Below the pieces are notes generated by a model, which did no database searches, was not told the origin of the DNA, and saw nothing but the letters and a program-made list of their open reading frames with translations. From UBA1081 sp045535305 (GTDB taxonomy: Bacteria; Bacillota; Clostridia; Oscillospirales; Acutalibacteraceae), in assembly GCA_045535305.1 (NCBI GenBank), contig JAZSLJ010000022.1:1-5773 (forward strand): DNA of 5,773 nt, read 5' to 3'. The translations under genes and the position numbers were made by a program. This document shows, in pieces, positions 1 to 5,552 of the stretch. Positions within the stretch are counted from its first letter, which is position 1. Each line of letters opens with the position of its first letter.

Positions 1-568
1 TGTACCCGGTGCAAACGATAACCTCACAGGCACAATGGCTGCCGCTACAGCCCTTAAAATGCTTGATGAGGCAGGCATCAAATTCAAAAATACAGAAGTT
101 GTGGCTATGATTACAGACGGCGAAGAAGCCGGTCTTCGCGGTGCAAAGCAATTTGCAAAGGATCACTACAAAGAGTATGTTGAATCCGGTGTTGAAACCT
201 CTGTTCTCTGCGTTGATACACTTACCGATTTTGATTATCTCAATGTTTACAACAGAGATATGTCCGGCACAGTTAAGCACGACCCGAAATTCTGTAAGCT
301 CGTAATGGATTCTGCAAAAGAAGCAGGCTACGACGGACTTAAGTTTGCAAATGTATTCTTCGGTTCATCTGATGCCGCCGCATTCTCACAGGAAGGTATT
401 TCCGCAACCTGTCTTGCGGCTATGGACCCTGCACCTGCCGACTATTATCACAACAGACTTGACAGCTATGACAGACTTGAACCCAAGACTATTGAAGCAG
501 GTTTGGACATAATCATGTCAACAATTCTCAATTTTGCCGATGAAGATTCAGAGCCGTCAAAAAATTAA
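1..568 (+). CDS. M28-family zinc metallopeptidase, C-terminal part (5' end outside window)
   Basis: The reading frame is open from base 2 and ends in TAA at 566-568, giving about 188 C-terminal residues. It starts inside the VPGANDN motif, which carries the bridging zinc-ligand Asp of family M28. It then shows DGEEAGLRGA (catalytic Glu followed by a zinc-ligand Glu), CVDTLTD (zinc-ligand Asp) and YYHNRLDSYDRL (last zinc-ligand His). By eye it differs from the C-terminal 182 residues of the next gene at about 24 positions, roughly 87% identity, so the two are recent tandem duplicates. It extends six residues further (SEPSKN). The first zinc ligand (HxD) and the N-terminal half lie outside the window. 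The family hydrolyses peptides or N-terminal amino acids; the substrate here is unknown. The gap to the next gene is 33 bases with no terminator, so the two are probably co-transcribed. Confidence 0.85.
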   Translation, partial: VPGANDNLTGTMAAATALKMLDEAGIKFKNTEVVAMITDGEEAGLRGAKQFAKDHYKEYVESGVETSVLCVDTLTDFDYLNVYNRDMSGTVKHDPKFCKLVMDSAKEAGYDGLKFANVFFGSSDAAAFSQEGISATCLAAMDPAPADYYHNRLDSYDRLEPKTIEAGLDIIMSTILNFADEDSEPSKN

Positions 569-587
569 TTATTATAACTGTTCACAT

Positions 588-593
588 AAGGAG
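588..593 (+). promoter_or_regulatory. Ribosome binding site of the second M28 peptidase
   Basis: AAGGAG lies eight bases before the ATG at 602. It is a near-perfect Shine-Dalgarno sequence and fixes this start codon. No promoter is evident in the 33-base gap, which supports read-through from the upstream copy. Confidence 0.8.
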
Positions 594-601
594 AATCAAC
601 C

Positions 602-1900
602 ATGAAATTTACCGATTTTGACAAAAAAATTATTAAAGACAATGTTAAGTATTCCGTTGATAAAATTACGGAAATAATCAAAACTGTAGGCCCGAGAGAA
701 TCAGGCAGTCAGCAGGCATACGATGCTATGGAAATGCTCCGTAAAGACCTTGACAAGTACGCTGATGAAACACATTATGAAGAATACAAAATGGCACCCA
801 AAGCATTTACTCATTTCACAAAAACAGTAGGTGCATCAATTATCGGTGCTGTCGCTGCCGGCAGTGTTTGCAAATATGCAGATCTCAGCAAGCTCGGAAA
901 GCTCGGAAAAGTTTTAAAGCATCCCGTAACTCCCCACGCAATTATCGCAGGAACAGCACTCAGCGGTCTTACCGTAACAGCATTGGAATTTCTCCTTTAT
1001 AAAGAATTCTGTGATGTATTCTACAAAAAAATTACAGGCAGAAACCTTATTGCTACAAGAAAAGCAACAGGCGAAACAAAGAAACGAATCGTTATCAACG
1101 GTCATATAGACTCCGCATACGAATGGCGTCATACTTACTACGGCAAGGGCAAAGGTATGACACCTATTATGGCAGGCTCTATTGTATCGGGTATTGCATC
1201 GGCTGTGATTGCGGCGCTTTCAACCGTATTTACAGCAACCGGAAACAAGAGCAAATTTGCAGATTTCCTTACAAACAAAGGATTCCTTTTCCATTTCTTC
1301 ACTATTATCAACATGATAACTCTTTATCTGTTTGTTGATTTCAACAGGGTTGTTCCCGGTGCAAACGATAACCTCACAGGCACAATGGCGGCTGTTACCG
1401 CACTTAAAATGCTTGAAGAAGCAGGCTTAAAATTTGAAAATACAGAAGTTGTTGCAATGATAACAGACGGTGAAGAAGCAGGTCTGCGCGGTGCAAAGCA
1501 ATTTGCTAAGGATCACTACAAAGACTATGTTGAATCAGGTGTTGAAACATCCGTACTTTGCGTTGATACACTTACCGACCTTGATTATCTTAATGTTTAC
1601 AACAGAGATATGACAGGCACAGTACAGCACGATCAGAAATTCTGTCAGCTTGTTATGGATGCGGCTAAAGAAGCCGGACACGACAGTCTTAAATTTGCAA
1701 ATGTTTTCTTTGGTTCATCAGATGCGGCGGCATTCACACAGGAAGGCATTTCCGCAACCTGTCTGGCGGCTATGGATCCCGGCCCTGCAGATTATTACCA
1801 CAACAGACGCGATTCTTATGACAGACTTGTTCCCGAAGCCATTGAAACAGGATATGATGTTATAATGTCTACAATTCTTAAATTTGCAGATGAAAATTGA
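602..1900 (+). CDS. M28-family zinc metallopeptidase with hydrophobic insertions
   Basis: This is a complete 432-residue protein. Expected M28 metal ligands are visible: H168 (GHIDS), D256 (GANDN, bridging), E292 with catalytic E291 (DGEEAG), D322 (CVDTLTD) and H400 (YYHNRRDSYD). It has no signal peptide. Hydrophobic stretches lie at about 76-92, 112-133, 187-211 and 227-247. The last two fall between H168 and D256, a spacing of 88 residues where classical M28 enzymes have about a dozen, so the catalytic domain carries a large, probably membrane-associated insertion. The segments pair as hairpins, which would leave the N terminus and the active site on the same side of the membrane, presumably the cytoplasm (inference). 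The likely role is an aminopeptidase or related amide hydrolase; the substrate cannot be read from the sequence. It is the second member of a tandem pair and is followed by a strong terminator. Confidence 0.87.
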   Translation: MKFTDFDKKIIKDNVKYSVDKITEIIKTVGPRESGSQQAYDAMEMLRKDLDKYADETHYEEYKMAPKAFTHFTKTVGASIIGAVAAGSVCKYADLSKLGKLGKVLKHPVTPHAIIAGTALSGLTVTALEFLLYKEFCDVFYKKITGRNLIATRKATGETKKRIVINGHIDSAYEWRHTYYGKGKGMTPIMAGSIVSGIASAVIAALSTVFTATGNKSKFADFLTNKGFLFHFFTIINMITLYLFVDFNRVVPGANDNLTGTMAAVTALKMLEEAGLKFENTEVVAMITDGEEAGLRGAKQFAKDHYKDYVESGVETSVLCVDTLTDLDYLNVYNRDMTGTVQHDQKFCQLVMDAAKEAGHDSLKFANVFFGSSDAAAFTQEGISATCLAAMDPGPADYYHNRRDSYDRLVPEAIETGYDVIMSTILKFADEN

Positions 1901-1910
1901 TGCATACAAC

Positions 1911-1942
1911 AAAAATCTCCCGACAAAAATCGGGAGATTTTT
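1911..1942. terminator. Bidirectional intrinsic terminator between convergent genes
   Basis: A perfect 13-bp stem pairs 1911-1923 with 1930-1942 around a six-base loop. The core is TCTCCCGA/TCGGGAGA, flanked by an A tract on the left and a T tract on the right. It therefore works in both directions, ending the peptidase operon on the plus strand and the 496-residue-protein operon on the minus strand. Confidence 0.9.
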
Positions 1943-1953
1943 TAATATATAGG

Positions 1954-1978
1954 AAATTGCTCGCATTGTGAGCAATTT
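1954..1978. repeat. Inverted repeat in the convergent intergenic region
   Basis: AAATTGCTC (1954-1962) and GAGCAATTT (1970-1978) form a perfect 9-bp stem with a seven-base loop. No T tract follows directly, so it is not a classical terminator. It may be an accessory mRNA 3'-end hairpin or part of a degenerate repeat. Confidence 0.6.
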
Positions 1979-2002
1979 GCTTATATCAAGAAACACCTTA
2001 AT

Positions 2003-2018
2003 CCCCCAAGATTGGGGG
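2003..2018. repeat. C/G-rich inverted repeat after the minus-strand operon
   Basis: CCCCCAA (2003-2009) and TTGGGGG (2012-2018) are complementary and leave a practical four-base loop; a further GGGGG run follows at 2021-2025. These G and C runs stand out in A/T-rich surroundings. On the minus strand the hairpin lies about 50 bases after the stop codon at 2067, so it could protect or end that transcript, but it has no T tract. It could instead be a remnant of a small intergenic repeat. Confidence 0.5.
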
Positions 2019-2066
2019 CAGGGGGTTGATAAATCGTATGCTTTTTTCTTATATTATTTTTATGTT

Positions 2067-3557
2067 TTACAATATGCAGACATCTATATCCTCACACAGC
2101 TTCTCGCGAAAAGCCATTTTCCATTCAACGTCATCTGTGGGTTCAAAATGTAATGCAGAAGATGCAGAATGAACGTTTTCTGATGTTTTGTGTGATGCAA
2201 ATATAGCCGTAGGACCGTCTGCCCCGCCGATTATGGCGATTGATGATGAAGAATCACATTCAGAGATATGTTTTGGCGCATCGTTATGCAAGCAATCACA
2301 AACATGAAATTTTGCATCGGATAATTCGGGTGATACGATGTATGTCATTACTGTGTTATACTTAGGAAATTCATAACCGGACAATTCTTTTACCGCAAAA
2401 TCAAGAATGTTTTTTTCATAACCGCAAACGGTTAAAATATGATTTTCTCCCGAAACGGGATGAACAAAGTTGATTTTATCGCCGACTTTGGGATTTTTAA
2501 AATGAAGTCCGTTAATTAAAACAGGCGGTTTTTCAAGACTAAGCTTGATGCTTTGAATATTCGGTCTGCGCTTTGTAGCCCACGGAAATGATAAACGTCG
2601 AACAGACCAGCCGCAATCTGAATCCATGCCGTAATGCTCCAGAACAGCTTTTGTTTCAGCGTCATTTTCAGTATCCTCGGGTAAACATTGTTCAGGCAAC
2701 CATGATATCGAACAACCGTTATATCCCGAAAGCTGTTTTCCGTTGATTTCAAGCTTAGTGTAAAAATCAAAATTAAACGGATTTTCACTTTCAGCTTGCG
2801 AAATCTGTTCATCACTCATTCTTTCTTCATTCTGCAACAAAGGCATCCATTTATCAAAATATGCTTTAAAATGCGATGCATCCACCTTTACGCAAATATC
2901 AACCACAATTCCTTTTGAGCAGGAATACACTGCAGGGATATAAATTGCTTTGTTACACCATTGAAATTGCTTATTTATGCTGATTTCAGTTCCTGCGCGG
3001 CTACGGGAACGGTTCATATAAAATCCGCCTTCAAAATATACTTTCCATTCGGATGAAAATATTGGTGTATCATCAACAATTTCATAATATTCAGCATTAT
3101 ACTTGATTTTTGAATAGTCAAAGGACTGCTGAAGCTCTTTGATATACTCAAACGGTTGTTCAATTGGCGTAAGAGAAAGCTTATCTGCAAGAGTTTCAAG
3201 TAATGATGCTTGCTCGGCTGTAGGCTTATTTGATTCCACAAATTCATCAAACTGCTCTTTACTGAATGAGTGTGCCTGTTCAATAGCGGCAAGATCTCCG
3301 CAGGATAAAACAAGTCTTAACATATCCTCAAAATTACGTGCTATCGGATGCACATAATCCCCAGGCAGATTAGAGGGACTTACTGCAAACACCGTTTCCC
3401 CAAAGCCTCTGATAAAACAGTAATGAATACCGTCAACTCCCGCACGTCCGATTATTTTTGCACCTTTCGGCGTACAAAAATATTCAACATAATCTTCATT
3501 TTGCTCAAAACCGATTAATGAGCAATCAATATTGAGTTTATTAAATTTATTAAACAT
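2067..3557 (-). CDS. Unknown multi-domain protein with a decarboxylase-beta-like IIGGADGPTAIF motif
   Basis: This 496-residue protein is not confidently assigned. It has no signal peptide and no transmembrane helix. Residues about 1-105 look like the SMI1/KNR4 (SUKH) type: a β-rich start, then SPSNLPGDYVHPIARNFEDML and a helical stretch LSCGDLAAIEQA; this is recognition by general appearance only. Residues about 150-345 form a second, Trp- and Cys-containing region, and about 345-420 look β-rich. Residues 436-455 contain SSSSIAIIGGADGPTAIFAS, which strongly resembles the conserved ion-pathway segment of Na+-translocating decarboxylase beta subunits (OadB/GcdB/MmdB). It is isolated here, outside any membrane domain, so automatic annotation as a decarboxylase subunit would be misleading. 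The gene starts 11 bases after the stop of the upstream gene with only a weak ribosome binding site (TAGGT), suggesting translational coupling in one operon. Confidence 0.75.
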   Translation of the reverse strand: MFNKFNKLNIDCSLIGFEQNEDYVEYFCTPKGAKIIGRAGVDGIHYCFIRGFGETVFAVSPSNLPGDYVHPIARNFEDMLRLVLSCGDLAAIEQAHSFSKEQFDEFVESNKPTAEQASLLETLADKLSLTPIEQPFEYIKELQQSFDYSKIKYNAEYYEIVDDTPIFSSEWKVYFEGGFYMNRSRSRAGTEISINKQFQWCNKAIYIPAVYSCSKGIVVDICVKVDASHFKAYFDKWMPLLQNEERMSDEQISQAESENPFNFDFYTKLEINGKQLSGYNGCSISWLPEQCLPEDTENDAETKAVLEHYGMDSDCGWSVRRLSFPWATKRRPNIQSIKLSLEKPPVLINGLHFKNPKVGDKINFVHPVSGENHILTVCGYEKNILDFAVKELSGYEFPKYNTVMTYIVSPELSDAKFHVCDCLHNDAPKHISECDSSSSIAIIGGADGPTAIFASHKTSENVHSASSALHFEPTDDVEWKMAFREKLCEDIDVCIL

Positions 3558-3568
3558 TTTTACTGTAC

Positions 3569-3898
3569 CTATTCAAGAATTTCTGCAAGTTTTTCAAGGA
3601 ATGCATCTTCACCCCATGTATTAACCTTAAAGAACAATGCGTTACTGCCGCCTGTGGTTGCGGCTGAAAGGTGAATTATACCGTCTGTCCCCTGAAATAA
3701 GGTTACACTCAGACTTAATCTGTTACCGCCTGCATAGCTGTAACGCTCAAAAATACGGACACTGCATCTTGCATCACCACTTCTGAAATCACTTGATTCT
3801 TCAAGGGACGCGGACATACTGCCACTCAGAATACCCGTTTCTATTTTGTTAAGCAGTACGCTGAAACTGCCTGTAAATTTTTTCTCCATTTTAGCCAT
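3569..3898 (-). CDS. Small DUF6054-like protein
   Basis: This 109-residue protein resembles the uncharacterised DUF6054 family in Firmicutes. Recognisable pieces are SGSMSASLEESSDFRSGDARC, RIFERYSYAGGNRLSLSVTL and ATTGGSNALFFKVNTWGEDAFL, in the usual order and at the usual length. It has no signal peptide or membrane segment, and the function is unknown. AAGAAGG at 3906-3912 lies seven bases before the ATG at 3896-3898, which fixes the start over the in-frame Met at residue 4. This ribosome binding site overlaps the stop codon of the upstream acetyltransferase (3911-3913), so the two are almost certainly co-transcribed and perhaps coupled. The family name is given from memory of its sequence pattern. 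Confidence 0.72.
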   Translation of the reverse strand: MAKMEKKFTGSFSVLLNKIETGILSGSMSASLEESSDFRSGDARCSVRIFERYSYAGGNRLSLSVTLFQGTDGIIHLSAATTGGSNALFFKVNTWGEDAFLEKLAEILE

Positions 3899-3910
3899 AA
3901 AAATACCTTC

Positions 3911-4390
3911 TTAAGCTTCACTCAGCTTATTCAAATGCTCGCCTGTAAGACGGTAAATATTCCACTCACTCATTTGTTTTGCACCGAGTGATAAATAAAA
4001 ATCAATACTTGGCTGATTCCAATCAAGACATACCCATTCCAATCTGCCGCAACCGCGCTCGACTGTAATTGATGCAAGTTTTTTTAACAGCGACTTTCCG
4101 ATTCCCTTACCTCTGTATTCAGGTTTAACATATAAATCCTCAAGGTAAATACCAGCCCTGCCGAGAAAGGTTGAAAAATTATGAAAAAACAAAGCAAAGC
4201 CAACCTCAATATCATCAACAACAGCAAATATCACCTCTGCTTTTTTGTTGTCAAAAATCCATTCGCAAAGCAGCTCGTCAGTTGCTACAACCTCATCAAG
4301 CATATTTTCATATTCGGCAAGCTCACGGATAAAACTTAATATAAGTGCAACATCTTCCCTTGTTGCGTATCGGAATGATAAATTCTTCAT
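3911..4390 (-). CDS. GNAT N-acetyltransferase, SSAT/thialysine acetyltransferase type
   Basis: The product is 159 residues from ATG at 4388-4390. A longer frame begins with GTG at 4408, but AAGGAG at 4398-4403 sits inside that extension, seven bases before the ATG, so the shorter start is chosen. The whole length fits the GNAT fold. The N-terminal FRYATREDVALI is followed by helix residues FIRELAEYE. Motif A at about 82-102 has YLEDLYVKPEYRGKGIGKSL, with RGKGIG as the acetyl-CoA pyrophosphate loop. Motif B at about 122-138 has LDWNQPSIDFYLSLGAK, where Y132 is at the place of the general-acid Tyr of SSAT enzymes. YLED, WN-PSI-FY and the length point to the spermidine/spermine or thialysine acetyltransferase branch, so a polyamine or lysine-analogue substrate is plausible but not proven. 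It is the first gene of the operon. Confidence 0.88.
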   Translation of the reverse strand: MKNLSFRYATREDVALILSFIRELAEYENMLDEVVATDELLCEWIFDNKKAEVIFAVVDDIEVGFALFFHNFSTFLGRAGIYLEDLYVKPEYRGKGIGKSLLKKLASITVERGCGRLEWVCLDWNQPSIDFYLSLGAKQMSEWNIYRLTGEHLNKLSEA

Positions 4391-4397
4391 AAAAATA

Positions 4398-4403
4398 CTC
4401 CTT
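4398..4403 (-). promoter_or_regulatory. Ribosome binding site that sets the acetyltransferase start
   Basis: Read on the minus strand this is AAGGAG, seven bases before the ATG at 4388-4390. It rules against the upstream GTG at 4408 as the start. Confidence 0.85.
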
Positions 4404-4411
4404 AACACGGC

Positions 4412-4449
4412 TGTTAATTTAAATTAACATAAAATTTATGTGATGTCAA
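4412..4449 (-). promoter_or_regulatory. Promoter of the GNAT operon with an overlapping 18-bp palindrome
   Basis: On the minus strand a perfect TTGACA -35 box lies at 4444-4449. Seventeen bases on, TAATTT (4421-4426) is a weak -10 candidate, placing the transcript start near 4413. A perfect 18-bp palindrome, TGTTAATTTAAATTAACA, covers 4412-4429 and so overlaps the -10 box and probable start. That is where a dimeric repressor would bind; the binding protein is not known. The strong -35, weak -10 and operator-like palindrome suggest a regulated promoter (inference). Confidence 0.6.
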
Positions 4450-4463
4450 TAATACCGGATACA

Positions 4464-4493
4464 GTAAAAACAGACCGAAGAGCTCGGTCTGTT
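4464..4493 (-). terminator. Intrinsic terminator of the CofE-like gene
   Basis: A perfect 10-bp stem pairs 4469-4478 (AACAGACCGA) with 4484-4493 (TCGGTCTGTT) around a five-base loop. On the minus strand it begins six bases after the stop codon at 4499 and is followed by a short T tract (complement of 4466-4470). It isolates the CofE-like gene from the downstream acetyltransferase operon. Confidence 0.88.
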
Positions 4494-4498
4494 ACATT

Positions 4499-5197
4499 TT
4501 AATTAGCTTTTCTTATAAGGATAAAGGGTGTGCATTCCTTACCCTGTCCTGCGGGGTTGTCCTTAATAAGTTCAATAAGCTGTTCATCAGAAAGCTCAAT
4601 ATTTGCTGACTTACCGAGAATCTCCTGACCGTAATCGTTAGCATCAACAATCATACATTTCATTCCGTACTTTTCAGCAACCTCATCGCATACCTTTGAG
4701 GGATTTTCGGGAATAAGAATACCGATATCTCTGTATTCTGCCCATATGTGGTCATAAAAGCCGTCAAGACCGCTTACTTCCTGACCTACTATTTCATAAA
4801 AAACGCCTTTTTTGCCGAAAAGCTTTGTTACACCGCTTGCAACAGAAGCATAAAGCACCTTTGGCAGGCCCACCCGGTCAATTGCGAACTGCATCTTTAT
4901 TGCCTCGCCTACTCCGATACCGTGTGAGGGATGAGATGCAAATTTTGAAAGAAACTTTGCAATACCTGAAACGTGCATTTCCTCTCTGCGTACAATTCTG
5001 TTTTGACAAAGTGCAATAATCTTCTCACTTACGGAGATGATATCGCCATCCTGATAATGAGGAGCAACATACTTTTCAAAAAGGTCAAAGTAATTTTCCC
5101 CTGCATTTACAAAATGAGTTTTGATTGCATAACGGCTGTACTCGCCTGTTGAGGTTGAAATATTAAGCTGTTTTTTGCTGTTTGCGTTGAGTTCCAT
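4499..5197 (-). CDS. Coenzyme F420-0:L-glutamate ligase (CofE-like) family protein
   Basis: The product is 232 residues from ATG at 5195-5197. An earlier in-frame ATG at 5219-5221 would add eight residues (MENQRSIK), but a good ribosome binding site (5205-5210) lies between the two and serves the inner ATG. CofE-family signs are GDIISVSEKIIALCQNR at about 51-67, a GIGVGEAIKMQ region at about 93-103, the metal/nucleotide-region candidate MIVDANDYGQEILGKS at about 182-197, and the C-terminal DNPAGQGKECTPFILIR. True CofE adds glutamate to F420-0 using GTP. Most Clostridia are not known to make F420, and no other F420 gene is in this window, so the real substrate may differ; related amide ligation is only a suggestion. 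There is no signal peptide or membrane segment. The gene is monocistronic, with its own promoter and terminator. Confidence 0.78.
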   Translation of the reverse strand: MELNANSKKQLNISTSTGEYSRYAIKTHFVNAGENYFDLFEKYVAPHYQDGDIISVSEKIIALCQNRIVRREEMHVSGIAKFLSKFASHPSHGIGVGEAIKMQFAIDRVGLPKVLYASVASGVTKLFGKKGVFYEIVGQEVSGLDGFYDHIWAEYRDIGILIPENPSKVCDEVAEKYGMKCMIVDANDYGQEILGKSANIELSDEQLIELIKDNPAGQGKECTPFILIRKAN

Positions 5198-5204
5198 TTT
5201 TATA

Positions 5205-5210
5205 CTCCTT
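5205..5210 (-). promoter_or_regulatory. Ribosome binding site that sets the CofE-like start
   Basis: On the minus strand this reads AAGGAG, seven bases before ATG 5195-5197. It lies between two in-frame ATGs and favours the downstream one. Confidence 0.82.
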
Positions 5211-5234
5211 TGATTTTCCATATCTTATATATAA

Positions 5235-5263
5235 ATTATAACCACTAAATGTAAAAAATGCAA
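5235..5263 (-). promoter_or_regulatory. Promoter of the CofE-like gene
   Basis: On the minus strand a perfect TATAAT -10 box lies at 5235-5240. A partial -35 (TTGCAT, 5258-5263) sits at the ideal 17-base spacing. The transcript would start near 5228, giving a leader of about 30 bases that contains the ribosome binding site at 5205-5210. Confidence 0.65.
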
Positions 5264-5309
5264 GATATTTTTTAACCTTTGTTCAAAAGGATACAATGCA
5301 CATGTGGTG

Positions 5310-5388
5310 ATGAGATGCAACAACGGCGTTGCCGTTGTTGATGATATACAGCCTTACGGCTGAGGATATACCATTGCTTTCGCAATGG
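5310..5388. repeat. Array of three hairpins joined by 8-base linkers
   Basis: Three perfect hairpins follow one another: a 10-bp stem at 5318-5340 (CAACAACGGC, loop GTT), a 5-bp stem at 5349-5362 (CAGCC, loop TTAC) and a 7-bp stem at 5371-5388 (CCATTGC, loop TTTC). The stems differ in sequence, but the linkers are alike and each is eight bases: ATGAGATG before the first, then ATGATATA and AGGATATA. Constant linkers with self-complementary but variable stems suggest a tandem palindromic repeat family (REP-like) rather than three terminators, since only the last is followed by A/T-rich DNA. No protein is encoded. The origin is unknown. Confidence 0.75.
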
Positions 5389-5390
5389 AT

Positions 5391-5427
5391 AAAAAAAATA
5401 CCAAGTCATAAGACTTGGTACTTTTTT
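5391..5427. terminator. Terminator following the tRNA-Lys 3' half (bidirectional)
   Basis: TACCAAGTC (5399-5407) pairs perfectly with GACTTGGTA (5412-5420) around an ATAA loop. On the minus strand it is followed by eight T residues (complement of 5391-5398), so it directly ends a transcript that contains the tRNA-like sequence. On the plus strand a six-T run (5422-5427) also follows. Its place seven bases from the encoded CCA suggests it was the original tRNA-Lys terminator. Confidence 0.88.
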
Positions 5428-5476
5428 GGTGACTCAGCGGGGATTCGAACCCCGGACACCCTGCTTAAAAGGCATC
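5427..5476 (-). tRNA. 3' half of tRNA-Lys(UUU); 5' half missing
   Basis: Read on the minus strand, the pieces appear in order: anticodon loop CTTTTAA (5465-5471, anticodon TTT, lysine), 3' anticodon strand GCAGG (5460-5464), variable loop GTGTC (5455-5459), a perfect T-arm of 5 bp with canonical loop TTCGAAT (5438-5454), 3' acceptor strand CTGAGTC (5431-5437), discriminator A (5430) and encoded CCA (5427-5429). The 5' anticodon strand keeps only TGC (5472-5474); the next two bases (5475-5476) do not pair and no D-arm follows. It is therefore not a normal tRNA. It could be the duplicated 3' end left as an attachment site by an element integrated in tRNA-Lys, or part of a larger tRNA-like RNA. 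Confidence 0.75.
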
Positions 5477-5552
5477 CCGAGAGCTGTCGCTCTCGTGGGA
5501 AAAGCCCAAACCTATTGAAGACATTGGGTTTGCGGGGTGTTTGCATTGAGTC
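5427..5552 (-). ncRNA. Candidate tRNA-like (tmRNA-style) small RNA
   Basis: This is a hypothesis. Upstream of the tRNA-Lys 3' half on the minus strand, GACTCAA (5546-5552) pairs with six of seven bases of the acceptor strand CTGAGTC. After a five-base gap, ACACCCCGC (5532-5540) pairs with GCAGGGTGT (5456-5464) in eight of nine positions. With the intact T-arm and CCA this gives an acceptor stem, T-arm and second long helix without a D-stem, the layout of the tRNA domain of tmRNA. The inside holds a 7-bp hairpin, CGAGAGC/GCTCTCG with loop GACA (5479-5496), and a weaker CAAACC/GGTTTG pairing. It is far shorter than tmRNA and no tag frame is recognised. The five-base gap lacks the usual GG, which argues against a true tRNA fold. 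Confidence 0.3.

Noticed and set aside
914..1132. Minus-strand frame inside the peptidase gene
   Set aside because: It is Cys-rich, antisense to a well-supported gene and lacks a ribosome binding site.
4391..4408. N-terminal extension of the acetyltransferase from GTG at 4408
   Set aside because: The AAGGAG ribosome binding site lies inside this extension, and family similarity begins after the inner Met.
5198..5221. N-terminal extension of the CofE-like protein from ATG at 5221
   Set aside because: The only good ribosome binding site is inside it and serves the ATG at 5197.
5310..5388. CRISPR array
   Set aside because: The repeating part is only 8 bases and the units between are self-complementary hairpins, not unique spacers of constant length.
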